From Sphingomonas sp. (GTDB taxonomy: Bacteria > Pseudomonadota > Alphaproteobacteria > Sphingomonadales > Sphingomonadaceae): DNA of 6,702 bases. The first letter of the stretch is position 1, and each line of letters begins with the position of its first letter. The stretch is taken from the NCBI GenBank assembly GCA_025981625.1, contig JAICXF010000076.1, forward strand, positions 1 to 6,702, read 5' to 3'. Positions 1 to 5,114 of this stretch are shown one piece after another. Both the position numbers and the translations under genes were made by a program. The notes beneath the pieces are model-generated. The model worked only from the letters and a program-made list of their open reading frames with translations. It made no database searches and was not told the DNA's origin.

Positions 1-44
1 GGCTCGACGAGATCGCCGTTGTCCGGATCGCCCCGTTCGTTCAT
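1..44 (-). CDS. Start of an unidentified gene, cut by the window edge
   Basis: Only the first 14 codons are visible, reading MNERGDPDNGDLVE before the sequence ends. The ATG overlaps the TGA of the FAD-protein gene in the four bases ATGA, the same arrangement used twice elsewhere in this minus-strand block, which is the main reason for calling it a gene. The short acidic, polar N-terminus shows no signal peptide or membrane segment and is too short to assign to a family. Context suggests translation coupled to the FAD-binding protein and perhaps a shared role. It could be a chance ATG, but no other gene start is visible at this edge. Confidence 0.5.
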   Translation of the reverse strand, partial: MNERGDPDNGDLVE

Positions 45-1360
45 GCGCCAAGCTCCCGCTCGATATCAGCAGCCACCGCGGCTGCCTGTTCGCGAATATC
101 AGGCACCGCGATGATTTCCCAATAGCGGCCCTTGGTCAGCGGCCCCATCGCCCAGAGATCGGTGCCCGCGCGGCATTCGCTGTCGATTTCCAGACCGATT
201 CCGAGGTGGTCGCCTGCAACCTCCCCCGAGTCCAGGAGGCTGCGGAGCAAAGGGTCCTTGGTCCGCTCGATCGAACTCAGCGGCCCGGTGCAGTTGAAGG
301 CATAAGCAAAGCTCGCGGTTTCGACTGCGGCGCTGCCGCGGCGGCGGAGGCTCACCTCGAGACGGCCGTCCGACTCATGGGCGGCAACAATTCGCCCGGC
401 GGCAATCTCCAGGCACCCCTCCTCGATGCGATGCTTGAGAGTCGCTGCGACTTGCGGCGCGATGCGGTGGCGGTGAACGTCCCACCAGGGTCGCGCGTGG
501 CGAAGGAACCGCCGCTGCTCGTGCTCGGTGAAGCCTTGCCATAGCTTATGGGTGTGCGGGCGCAGGCTGTCGACGGCACTGCGCCAGCCGGCCTCGGCAC
601 CGCGCCGGCGCAGCCAGCGGAGAAGAGGACCCAAACGGCTCGGCAATTCAGTTTCGTCGACGGAGGTCGGATCGAAGTCGGCATGGGCGCGAGGAGCGAG
701 GCCACGCCGCGACAACGCCAGGATCTTGCCCCTGTGTCCGGCGGCTTCGAGTGACAGGACGAGGTCGACCATCGTGAGTCCCGTGCCGACGAGCAGGGCA
801 GAAGCACCGCTCGCCGCAAGATCCGCGACGGCGGCTCGCGCCTCGTCACCCCACGGATTTCGGATGAAGCGCTGGCGGGCTCCCGCGAAGGCGCTGAGCG
901 CTTCCGGTTCCTGGTTGCCTATGGCCAGCACAAGGGCGCGTGCTTCGATAGACTCACCATCGTCCAGGCTGATCCGCCAGCCCGACTGTTGCCGTGAGCC
1001 GGCGATTGCCGTCGAATGGATGAGTTCGACGCAGCCGGTGGCAAGGGCGTCGCCGAGAACCTCTCCAAGGTATCGTCCGAACAGTCGACGTTGTGCGAAA
1101 TCCCTCCTTTCGCCGCCCTCTTGCTGGAATCGCGCCGCAAAGTGGTTGGGCTCGCCGGCCCATGCACTCATCCCTTCCGCGCGGACGTTGAGGAGGTGCA
1201 CCCCCTCGGTCGTGGAATAAGCCACGCCGCGGCCGATTCGGCCGCTGCCGTCGATCACGACGGACCTGAGCCCGCGCCGGGCCAGCTGCGCAGCGAGGAT
1301 CGTCCCCGAGGCACCGCCGCCGACAATTGCGACCGCCGTCTGGCGGTCAGATTTCGTAAT
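41..1360 (-). CDS. FAD/NAD(P)-binding protein, COG4529/YdhS-like, with a non-ATG start
   Basis: Predicted cytoplasmic flavoprotein of the NAD_binding_9 (COG4529, E. coli YdhS-like) family; its substrate is not known. Numbering from an ATT start at 1360 gives 439 residues. The N-terminal Rossmann loop is G14-G15-G16-A-S-G19, followed by GVAYST at about 45-50 and HLLNVRA at about 55-61, both typical of this family. A second dinucleotide fold has LVGTGLTMVD at about 190-199, and FNCTGP near 355 is the usual C-terminal FAD contact. The first conventional start in frame is GTG at 1258, but it would delete the whole FAD loop. Between the upstream in-frame stop (1424-1426) and 1258 there is no ATG, GTG or TTG. 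A GGAGG at 1370-1374 sits 9 bases before ATT 1360 and 6 before CTG 1361-1363, so one of these is probably used. The start lies inside the end of the DUF6356 gene, implying coupling. The family call is firm; the exact start codon is inferred. Confidence 0.85.
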   Translation of the reverse strand: MTKSDRQTAVAIVGGGASGTILAAQLARRGLRSVVIDGSGRIGRGVAYSTTEGVHLLNVRAEGMSAWAGEPNHFAARFQQEGGERRDFAQRRLFGRYLGEVLGDALATGCVELIHSTAIAGSRQQSGWRISLDDGESIEARALVLAIGNQEPEALSAFAGARQRFIRNPWGDEARAAVADLAASGASALLVGTGLTMVDLVLSLEAAGHRGKILALSRRGLAPRAHADFDPTSVDETELPSRLGPLLRWLRRRGAEAGWRSAVDSLRPHTHKLWQGFTEHEQRRFLRHARPWWDVHRHRIAPQVAATLKHRIEEGCLEIAAGRIVAAHESDGRLEVSLRRRGSAAVETASFAYAFNCTGPLSSIERTKDPLLRSLLDSGEVAGDHLGIGLEIDSECRAGTDLWAMGPLTKGRYWEIIAVPDIREQAAAVAADIERELGA

Positions 1361-1628
1361 CAGGCCAGGCCTCCGGATTCGATGCGCCGGCCCTGCGTCG
1401 CGCCATGTCGTCGTGCATGTGGGTCACGGTCCGACCCGCCGTCTGCGTGAAGATTCCCGGCACCACGGCGTGAACGAGGCAGGCGAGCCCCGCGCCGACG
1501 AGGCGTCCGCCGATCGCGATCGCGCCGATGCCGTGCCCCAACCAGCTCATCCCGAGCGAGCGCGGATGCTCGAAGAACAAGCGGTCTGCCAATCGTCCGC
1601 GGTGCCCGACAGTCTGGTGCGTTGCCAT
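1347..1628 (-). CDS. DUF6356 family protein
   Basis: Small protein of unknown function, 93 residues from the chosen start. I recognise the DUF6356 pattern found in sphingomonads: an N-terminal LFFEHPRSLGMSW (family consensus roughly LFxxHPxSVGESY), then a glycine/alanine-rich hydrophobic stretch GIGAIAIGGRLVGAGLACLV ending in HAVVPGIF, and a C-terminal WPDYEI. The hydrophobic stretch could be one membrane segment, but the many glycines make this uncertain. The start is set at the ATG at 1628 because GAGGG (1637-1641) lies 8 bases upstream. The alternative ATG at 1646 begins three bases after the tRNA CCA end and has no ribosome binding site. The gene is read in the same direction as the tRNA and overlaps the downstream FAD-protein start by 14 bases, so the two are probably translated from one message. 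Confidence 0.75.
   Translation of the reverse strand: MATHQTVGHRGRLADRLFFEHPRSLGMSWLGHGIGAIAIGGRLVGAGLACLVHAVVPGIFTQTAGRTVTHMHDDMARRRAGASNPEAWPDYEI
1370..1374 (-). promoter_or_regulatory. Ribosome binding site deciding the FAD-protein start
   Basis: GGAGG on the minus strand lies within the last codons of the DUF6356 gene. It is 6 bases from an in-frame CTG (1361-1363) and 9 bases from an in-frame ATT (1358-1360). Both spacings are acceptable and no standard start codon is available. This supports initiation here and not at the GTG at 1258. Confidence 0.6.
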
Positions 1629-1636
1629 TGGTTCGG

Positions 1637-1641
1637 CCCTC
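1637..1641 (-). promoter_or_regulatory. Ribosome binding site of the DUF6356 gene
   Basis: GAGGG on the minus strand lies 8 bases before the ATG at 1628 and 9 bases after the encoded CCA of the tRNA. It decides in favour of the shorter start over the ATG at 1646. Confidence 0.55.
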
Positions 1642-1649
1642 AACATAGC

Positions 1650-1726
1650 TGGTGACCCCGACAGGATTCGAACCTGTGACCTACGGATTAGGAATCCGGC
1701 GCTCTATCCTGCTGAGCTACGGGGCC
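1650..1726 (-). tRNA. tRNA-Arg, anticodon CCT, with encoded CCA
   Basis: A complete 77-base cloverleaf on the minus strand. The acceptor stem GGCCCCG pairs with CGGGGTC, with one G-T pair at position 2-71. The D stem is GCTC/GAGC and the T arm is ACAGG-TTCGAAT-CCTGT. The anticodon loop TTCCTAA gives anticodon CCT (1690-1692), reading AGG arginine codons, which should be rare in such a high-G+C genome. The anticodon stem CCGGA/TCCGT has one mismatch at its outermost pair (C27-T43). The discriminator base is A, and CCA is encoded at 1650-1652. It lies 35 bases downstream of the DUF1178 stop and just upstream of the DUF6356 gene, all in the same direction. Confidence 0.97.
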
Positions 1727-1736
1727 GTCCGACGCC

Positions 1737-1765
1737 CGAATAAGGGCAGGTCGCCCGGCAATCAA
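1737..1765 (-). promoter_or_regulatory. Weak candidate promoter for the tRNA
   Basis: On the minus strand, TTGATT (1760-1765) is followed after 17 bases by TATTCG (1737-1742), 10 bases before the mature tRNA 5' end. The -35 element matches 4 of 6 consensus bases and the -10 only about 3 of 6. The position would give a leader of only a few bases. The -35 overlaps the DUF1178 stop codon. The tRNA may instead be carried on read-through from the upstream genes. Confidence 0.25.
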
Positions 1766-2163
1766 TTGACCTGGGTCGGCGGCACGACAGGCAAGGGCAA
1801 AGGCGCCACCGGGACACCCTCCTCCACCAGTGATTTCGCCTGTTCCAGAGTCGCGTTGCCATGGACCAGCTCGCGCTCGACCTCTCCGCTGTGCATTGCG
1901 CGCGCAGTCTCGGCGAAGCGGTCGCCGACCCAGCGAGAGTCCTTGAGCATCTCGGCCTGGACAGCGGCGAGCCGGGCCATCGGGCTGTCGGTACCTTTCC
2001 TGGGCACGCGCGGGGCCATGGGAGCCTTGGTTATTTCGCTCGAGCGGCAAATCGGACACTGGACCAGCCCGGCTTCCCGCTGCGTTTCGAAGTCCGCGCT
2101 TGACCGGAACCAAGCCTCGAACGACCCGCATTCGTCCCCGCATTGAAGGTCGAAGACGATCAT
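1762..2163 (-). CDS. DUF1178 family zinc-ribbon protein
   Basis: Conserved alphaproteobacterial protein of unknown function, 133 residues, close to the usual family length. The N-terminus shows the family pattern MIxxDLxC followed by FEAWFRSSADFExQ at about 15-28. Cys8 and Cys12 together with C36-P-I-C39 could form a zinc ribbon. The middle part, RWVGDRFAETARAMHSGE, and the tail with ALPLP-like prolines are also typical; here the tail reads EEGVPVAPLPLPVVPP. A central segment (about 47-75) is basic and alanine-rich and probably loosely structured. The ATG overlaps the stop of the upstream amidase gene in ATGA and has no clear ribosome binding site, so translation is probably coupled. The family is commonly found beside this amidase and a glutaredoxin, but no biochemical role is established to my knowledge. 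Confidence 0.9.
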   Translation of the reverse strand: MIVFDLQCGDECGSFEAWFRSSADFETQREAGLVQCPICRSSEITKAPMAPRVPRKGTDSPMARLAAVQAEMLKDSRWVGDRFAETARAMHSGEVERELVHGNATLEQAKSLVEEGVPVAPLPLPVVPPTQVN

Positions 2164-2987
2164 AAGGTCACCGCATCGGGCATAGGCCGGCGATGGCTTA
2201 ATGCCGGTATCCGCGAGCGCACGTCGGAGATGCGCCTGAGATCGATGTCGGCGAAGCCGACACCCGGCTCCTCGCCCATATCGAGCAGGACCTCACCCCA
2301 TGGATCGATGACCAGCGAGTGGCCGTAAGTCGTTCGGCCGTCCTCGTGATGGCCAACCTGCGCAGCAGCAACAATGAAGAGGCCGGCCTCGATCGCTCGG
2401 GCGCGGAGCAGTACGTGCCAGTGCGCCCTGCCGGTCGGGACGGTGAATGCCGCCGGGACGGCGATCACGTCGGCGCTCGCCTCGGCGAGGCCAGCGAAGA
2501 GCGCGGGGAAGCGAAGGTCGTAGCAGATCGTCAGCCCGAGCCTGCCGACCGGCGTGCCATTGACCAGCACAACCCGCTTGCCCGCCGAATAGGTGTTCGA
2601 TTCCCGCCAGCTTTCGCCGGTCGGAAGGTCGACATCGAACAGGTGCAGCTTGTCGTAAGTGCCCCGGATTTCGCCTTCGCGATCAATGACGAAGCTGCGA
2701 TTGGCGACCTTGCCATCCTCGACCAGCACCGCGAGCGACCCGATGTGGAGCCAGATGCGATGCCGCCGGGCAGCTTCGCGGCAGGCGGCGAGGACCGAAT
2801 GCTCGTCTTGCGGCCGCCGCGCTTTTGCCGCGCGCGAGGAGTCGCGGTCGAGCAGACCGGACATCTCCGGCGTGAACAGAATCTCGGCATCACCCGCCGC
2901 CGCTTCCTTCGCGGCGTCGGTCAGTGAGCGCGCATTGGCGTCGGGATCAATGCCCGTGGTCGCCTGGAAGATGGCGATCCGCGTCAT
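2160..2987 (-). CDS. Carbon-nitrogen hydrolase, Nit1/Nit2-like amidase
   Basis: Nitrilase-superfamily amidase of 275 residues, full length for the family and without a signal peptide, so cytoplasmic. The catalytic triad is visible: Glu41 in FTPEMSG, Lys113 in YDKLHLFDVD and the nucleophile Cys155 in TICYDLRFP. Glu129 in ESWRES may be the extra conserved glutamate. The YDKLHLFDVD and CYDLRFP wording is typical of the Nit1/Nit2 branch, which includes deaminated glutathione amidase and omega-amidase, and not of true nitrilases. Its gene overlaps grxC upstream and DUF1178 downstream by ATGA on both sides. Sitting directly after a glutaredoxin fits a role in glutathione repair, but that specificity is inferred from context; omega-amidase activity or another small amide substrate remains possible. 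Confidence 0.93.
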   Translation of the reverse strand: MTRIAIFQATTGIDPDANARSLTDAAKEAAAGDAEILFTPEMSGLLDRDSSRAAKARRPQDEHSVLAACREAARRHRIWLHIGSLAVLVEDGKVANRSFVIDREGEIRGTYDKLHLFDVDLPTGESWRESNTYSAGKRVVLVNGTPVGRLGLTICYDLRFPALFAGLAEASADVIAVPAAFTVPTGRAHWHVLLRARAIEAGLFIVAAAQVGHHEDGRTTYGHSLVIDPWGEVLLDMGEEPGVGFADIDLRRISDVRSRIPALSHRRPMPDAVTL

Positions 2988-3241
2988 GCGTCGATCATCG
3001 CGTCGAGCTTGCCCGCACGATCGAGCGCGATAAGGTCATCGCAGCCGCCAATATGGGTTTCGCCGATGAATATCTGGGGCACGGTGGTCCTGCCGGCGGC
3101 GCGGCTCGCCATTCTTTCCTTCTCGGGGCCGCCCCAATCGACGGAAATCTCGGTGAATGCGACGCCCTTGGCTTCGAGCAATGCTTTCGCGCGCCAGCAA
3201 TAGGGGCAGAACGCCTTGGTGTAGATTTCAACCGACGGCAC
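2984..3241 (-). CDS. grxC: Glutaredoxin 3
   Basis: Dithiol glutaredoxin of 85 residues, the normal size for bacterial Grx3. It reduces protein disulfides and glutathione mixed disulfides in the cytoplasm using glutathione. The active site is C12-P-Y-C15 after the first beta strand (VEIYTKAFCPYC). The cis-proline loop is TVP at 53-55, and the GGCDDL glutathione-binding turn is at 65-70. The start is GTG at 3241, supported by AAGGA (3248-3252) six bases upstream. A nearby ATG at 3248 is out of frame. The TGA overlaps the ATG of the amidase gene. The gene follows comF by 36 bases in the same direction and is probably cotranscribed. Confidence 0.95.
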   Translation of the reverse strand: MPSVEIYTKAFCPYCWRAKALLEAKGVAFTEISVDWGGPEKERMASRAAGRTTVPQIFIGETHIGGCDDLIALDRAGKLDAMIDA

Positions 3242-3247
3242 AAATCA

Positions 3248-3252
3248 TCCTT
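3248..3252 (-). promoter_or_regulatory. Ribosome binding site of grxC
   Basis: AAGGA on the minus strand lies 6 bases before the GTG start codon of grxC and fixes the use of that GTG. It begins one base after a small hairpin (3254-3273). Confidence 0.65.
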
Positions 3253-3253
3253 T

Positions 3254-3273
3254 CATGCCGATACTTAGGCATG
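3254..3273 (-). other. Small hairpin between comF and grxC
   Basis: A perfect 6-bp inverted repeat, CATGCC and GGCATG, with an 8-base loop TAAGTATC. It fills most of the 36-base gap and ends just before the grxC ribosome binding site. It has no following T-run, so it is not a convincing terminator. It could affect mRNA processing or grxC translation, or be chance. Confidence 0.35.
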
Positions 3274-3289
3274 CGCATCAACGCATCAA
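3274..3289. repeat. Tandem 8-bp direct repeat at the comF stop
   Basis: CGCATCAA occurs twice head to tail on the plus strand (TTGATGCG twice on the coding strand). The repeat covers the last codons and stop of comF. It probably arose by local slippage, and a change in copy number would alter the ComF C-terminus. Confidence 0.6.
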
Positions 3290-4024
3290 CTGCGAAGGTT
3301 TCACCACCCGCGCCCAGCTGACCAGCTCGACTCGAGCCGCGCCGGCGCGCTTTAGCGATCGGGCACAGGCTTCGGCCGTACTGCCGGTCGTCAGGACATC
3401 GTCGACGAGAATCACGGTCTTGCCGAGAACCGCGTGTTTCCTGCGCACCCGAAAGGCGCCGGCGACCGTCTTGCGGCGCTGACGCGGGCTCATCCCTTTG
3501 AGTGGCGGCGTCCTCCGGATCCGCTCGAGAGCCATGGGGTCGGTGCTGATCCCCAAGCGCCGCGACAACTCACGGGCGACCAGCGCGGATTGGTTGAACC
3601 CTCGTCCCCACAGCCGCCAGCGGTGGAGCGGAACCGGCACCAGAAGCTGGTCCTGACCGTCGCCCACGAGCGGCGCCATGTAGCGGGCCATCGTCCGTGC
3701 AACGGCAACTTTGCGTCCGTATTTCAAACGGATAGCCAAGCCGCGCGAAAGCTCGTCGTAAGCGACTGCGGCGCGGGTCCGCGCGATCCGCGGCGGACGT
3801 GCCAGACATGCGCCACAGGTCGACTGGTCGGTCGCCTCCAGCGGCAATCCGCAAGTCGAGCAACCCGAATGGCCGAGGAACTCAATTCCCCTCCAGCAAC
3901 GGGCACAGAAGCTGTGAACTTCGCCTATGATCGTCCCGCAGCCGGCGCAGCGCGGCGGGAGCGCGAAGTCGAGCGCGCGACCCAAAACCTGGCCCATAGC
4001 CGAGCGGAAGATTGCGGCGACCAT
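3278..4024 (-). CDS. comF: ComF family protein (double zinc ribbon plus phosphoribosyltransferase)
   Basis: Cytoplasmic protein of 248 residues with the full ComF architecture. Two four-cysteine zinc ribbons occupy the N-terminus: C26/C29/C40/C43 and C55/C58/C70/C73. A type I phosphoribosyltransferase-like domain follows, with YGRK at about 102-105, the ComF signature GRGFNQS at 140-146 and the PRPP-binding loop VILVDDVLTTGST at 204-216. ComF proteins are linked to DNA uptake during natural transformation (for example ComFC and ComF/GntX relatives), but many alphaproteobacteria carry one without proven competence. The ATG at 4024 follows AAGGAG by only two bases, closer than usual; Met10 (3997) is an alternative but has no better site. 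It heads the grxC-amidase-DUF1178 series and is divergent from the NDUFAF5-like gene. Confidence 0.92.
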   Translation of the reverse strand: MVAAIFRSAMGQVLGRALDFALPPRCAGCGTIIGEVHSFCARCWRGIEFLGHSGCSTCGLPLEATDQSTCGACLARPPRIARTRAAVAYDELSRGLAIRLKYGRKVAVARTMARYMAPLVGDGQDQLLVPVPLHRWRLWGRGFNQSALVARELSRRLGISTDPMALERIRRTPPLKGMSPRQRRKTVAGAFRVRRKHAVLGKTVILVDDVLTTGSTAEACARSLKRAGAARVELVSWARVVKPSQLMR

Positions 4025-4066
4025 GACTCCTTGTCGCTTGGAGAACCGCAGCGCACAAGCCGCCGC
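4025..4066. promoter_or_regulatory. Very short divergent gap between comF and the NDUFAF5-like gene
   Basis: Only 42 bases separate two divergent start codons. No good -35/-10 pair can be placed entirely inside the gap for either direction. The promoters therefore probably lie within the opposite gene, or the messages have very short leaders. The gap contains the comF AAGGAG site but no ribosome binding site near the plus-strand ATG. Confidence 0.4.
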
Positions 4067-4843
4067 ATGCCGCCGCTCTTCGATATGAACCTCCGCGCAA
4101 TCCGGCGCGATCGGGCGGCGCGGATTGGAGTCGAGCTATTCCTGTTCGAGCGCGCCTTCGCCGATTGCCTGGAACGCCTGGCGCTCGCTCCTCGGAAATT
4201 CGAGCGAGCACTGCTGATCGGCTGCCCGGATCCGCACTGGGCCGGACGGCTGCGAGCATTCGCCGGCCAGCTGGATGTGTGCGACCCGGGACCATTGTTC
4301 GCGGCCGATGCCGGTGGGCAGCCGCTGATAGAGGACGCTTGGGAGGCCCCGCCAGGCGCGTTCGACCTCGTGATTGCGATCGGTACATTCGACAGCATCA
4401 ACGATTTGCCCTTGGCGCTGCGGCTGGTCCGGCATCCGATGCGGCCCGACTCTCTCCTTCTCGGCGCTGTATCCGGGGGCGACACGCTTCCCAAATTGAG
4501 GCAAGCGATGCGTGCAGCCGACGCCATTGCCGGCGTGGCGGCACCGCACGTGCACCCGCGGATCGAGGCATCGGCGCTCGCTCCGCTGCTCGAGACGGCG
4601 GGGTTCGTTCGCCCGGTGATCGACGTGGATCGAGTGGCGGTCTCGTACCGAGCGCTGGACCGCCTCGTCGCCGACCTGCGCGCAATGGGCGCAACCAACG
4701 TGCTGACGGCACGACCCCCGTTTGTAGGCCGAGCCGCGTTGGCGGCCGCGAGCCAGGCGTTCGTGGCCTCAGGCGAAAATTCGCGCACCACGGAAATCTT
4801 CGAAATCCTCCATTTCGCCGCCTGGACTGCGAAACAGACCTGA
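4067..4843 (+). CDS. NDUFAF5-like (BioC/UbiE superfamily) methyltransferase-fold protein
   Basis: Protein of 258 residues matching the NDUFAF5 family along its length. It has the N-terminal LFDMNLRAIRRDRAAR (compare FDRxLxRxxxxRAA), FDLVIAIGTFDSINDLP at about 99-115, PDSLLLGAVSGGDTLPKLR at 127-145, and a tail with AGF, DVDRVAVSY and LRAMGATN that follows the human protein closely. NDUFAF5 hydroxylates an arginine of the complex I subunit NDUFS7, so a role in complex I assembly is the best inference. Oddly, the SAM-binding loop, normally DLGCGxG, reads LIGCPDPHWAG at 50-60. The acidic residue expected after strand 2 may be D73. The ATG at 4067 is the first in frame within this protein; the open frame running back to 3434 is antisense to comF. 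There is no clear ribosome binding site, so a leaderless message is possible. Met7 (4085) is an alternative start. Confidence 0.82.
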   Translation: MPPLFDMNLRAIRRDRAARIGVELFLFERAFADCLERLALAPRKFERALLIGCPDPHWAGRLRAFAGQLDVCDPGPLFAADAGGQPLIEDAWEAPPGAFDLVIAIGTFDSINDLPLALRLVRHPMRPDSLLLGAVSGGDTLPKLRQAMRAADAIAGVAAPHVHPRIEASALAPLLETAGFVRPVIDVDRVAVSYRALDRLVADLRAMGATNVLTARPPFVGRAALAAASQAFVASGENSRTTEIFEILHFAAWTAKQT

Positions 4844-4849
4844 AGCGGC

Positions 4850-4880
4850 GTTAACCTAAGGCGGGAGAAGAGTTGTTAAC
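4850..4880 (+). promoter_or_regulatory. Two GTTAACC repeats upstream of the pilin gene, CtrA-like half sites
   Basis: GTTAACC occurs at 4850-4856 and again at 4875-4881, 25 bases apart, in the 85-base gap before the pilin gene. TTAACC resembles half of the CtrA recognition sequence of alphaproteobacteria (TTAA-N7-TTAA; TTAACCAT in many promoters), and pilin genes are known CtrA targets in Caulobacter. The spacing is not that of a classic full CtrA box, so the assignment is tentative. Confidence 0.4.
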
Positions 4881-4915
4881 CCAGCTCACGTAGAGCGCTC
4901 CCGTGGACGAGGACC

Positions 4916-4924
4916 AGAGGAGGG
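4916..4924 (+). promoter_or_regulatory. Strong ribosome binding site of the pilin gene
   Basis: AGAGGAGGG contains GGAGG (4919-4923) five bases before the GTG at 4929. It is the strongest site in the window. It sets the GTG as the start in preference to Met7 at 4947 and suggests high expression. Confidence 0.75.
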
Positions 4925-4928
4925 TGGC

Positions 4929-5114
4929 GTGGACGCTATCCGACGAATGTTGCGCAAGCTCTGCGCGGATGCGGGCGGAGCGACTGCGATCGAATACGGC
5001 TTGATTGCCGCGCTCATCGTCATTGCGATGATGACGGGACTGCAGTCGCTCGGTGGCGGCGTCGGCGGCATGTGGGGTAAGCTCGGCAACACAACCAACA
5101 CGTACATGCCCTGA
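4929..5114 (+). CDS. Flp/Fap-type pilin (class IVb prepilin)
   Basis: Small prepilin of 61 residues. A positively charged leader (MDAIRRMLRKLCADAGG) ends in Gly17, followed by ATAIEYGLIAALIVIAMM. This matches the Flp prepilin peptidase site, with cleavage after Gly17 and glutamate at mature position 5 (Glu22), followed by Tyr. The hydrophobic segment (about 20-37) forms the membrane and filament core, and the tail is glycine-rich. The mature product is about 44 residues, normal for Flp pilins that build tight-adherence pili. Translation starts at GTG behind a strong ribosome binding site. No prepilin peptidase, cpa/tad ATPase or secretin gene is present in the window, so assembly must depend on genes elsewhere. 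The gene converges with accA, and its stop codon lies in the loop of a hairpin. Confidence 0.93.
   Translation: MDAIRRMLRKLCADAGGATAIEYGLIAALIVIAMMTGLQSLGGGVGGMWGKLGNTTNTYMP

Noticed and set aside
528..1220. Plus-strand open frame of 230 codons
   Set aside because: It lies opposite the FAD-protein gene and is rich in Arg, Ser, Pro and Ala, as expected for a shadow frame in high-G+C DNA. It has no motif or ribosome binding site.
1650..1726. tRNA as an integration site for a mobile element, with xerD as its integrase
   Set aside because: There is no repeat of the tRNA 3' end elsewhere in the window and no phage or island genes. The recombinase has XerD-type motifs and lies about 4.5 kb away beside accA.
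1650..1726. tRNA pseudogene, because of the mismatch at the outer anticodon-stem pair
   Set aside because: All other stems pair, the T loop and D arm are normal, the CCA is encoded, and a single 27-43 mismatch is tolerated in many functional tRNAs.
1739..1752. Hairpin GCCC-TTATTC-GGGC as a DUF1178 terminator before the tRNA
   Set aside because: The stem is only 4 bp, competes with other GGGC/GCCC pairings nearby, and has no T-run after it.
3434..4066. Open frame extending the NDUFAF5-like gene upstream by 211 codons
   Set aside because: It is antisense to comF, which has clear zinc-ribbon and PRPP motifs. The extension has no recognisable domain, and family members begin near the LFDxxLRxxRRDR segment, matching a start at 4067.
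3925..4791. Minus-strand open frame of 288 codons
   Set aside because: It is antisense to the NDUFAF5-like gene and out of frame with comF. Its composition is dominated by Ser, Arg and Ala, with no family resemblance.
4165..4854. Plus-strand open frame of 229 codons in another frame of the NDUFAF5-like gene
   Set aside because: It is arginine- and glycine-rich with no domain. The overlapping frame has clear homology to a known family.
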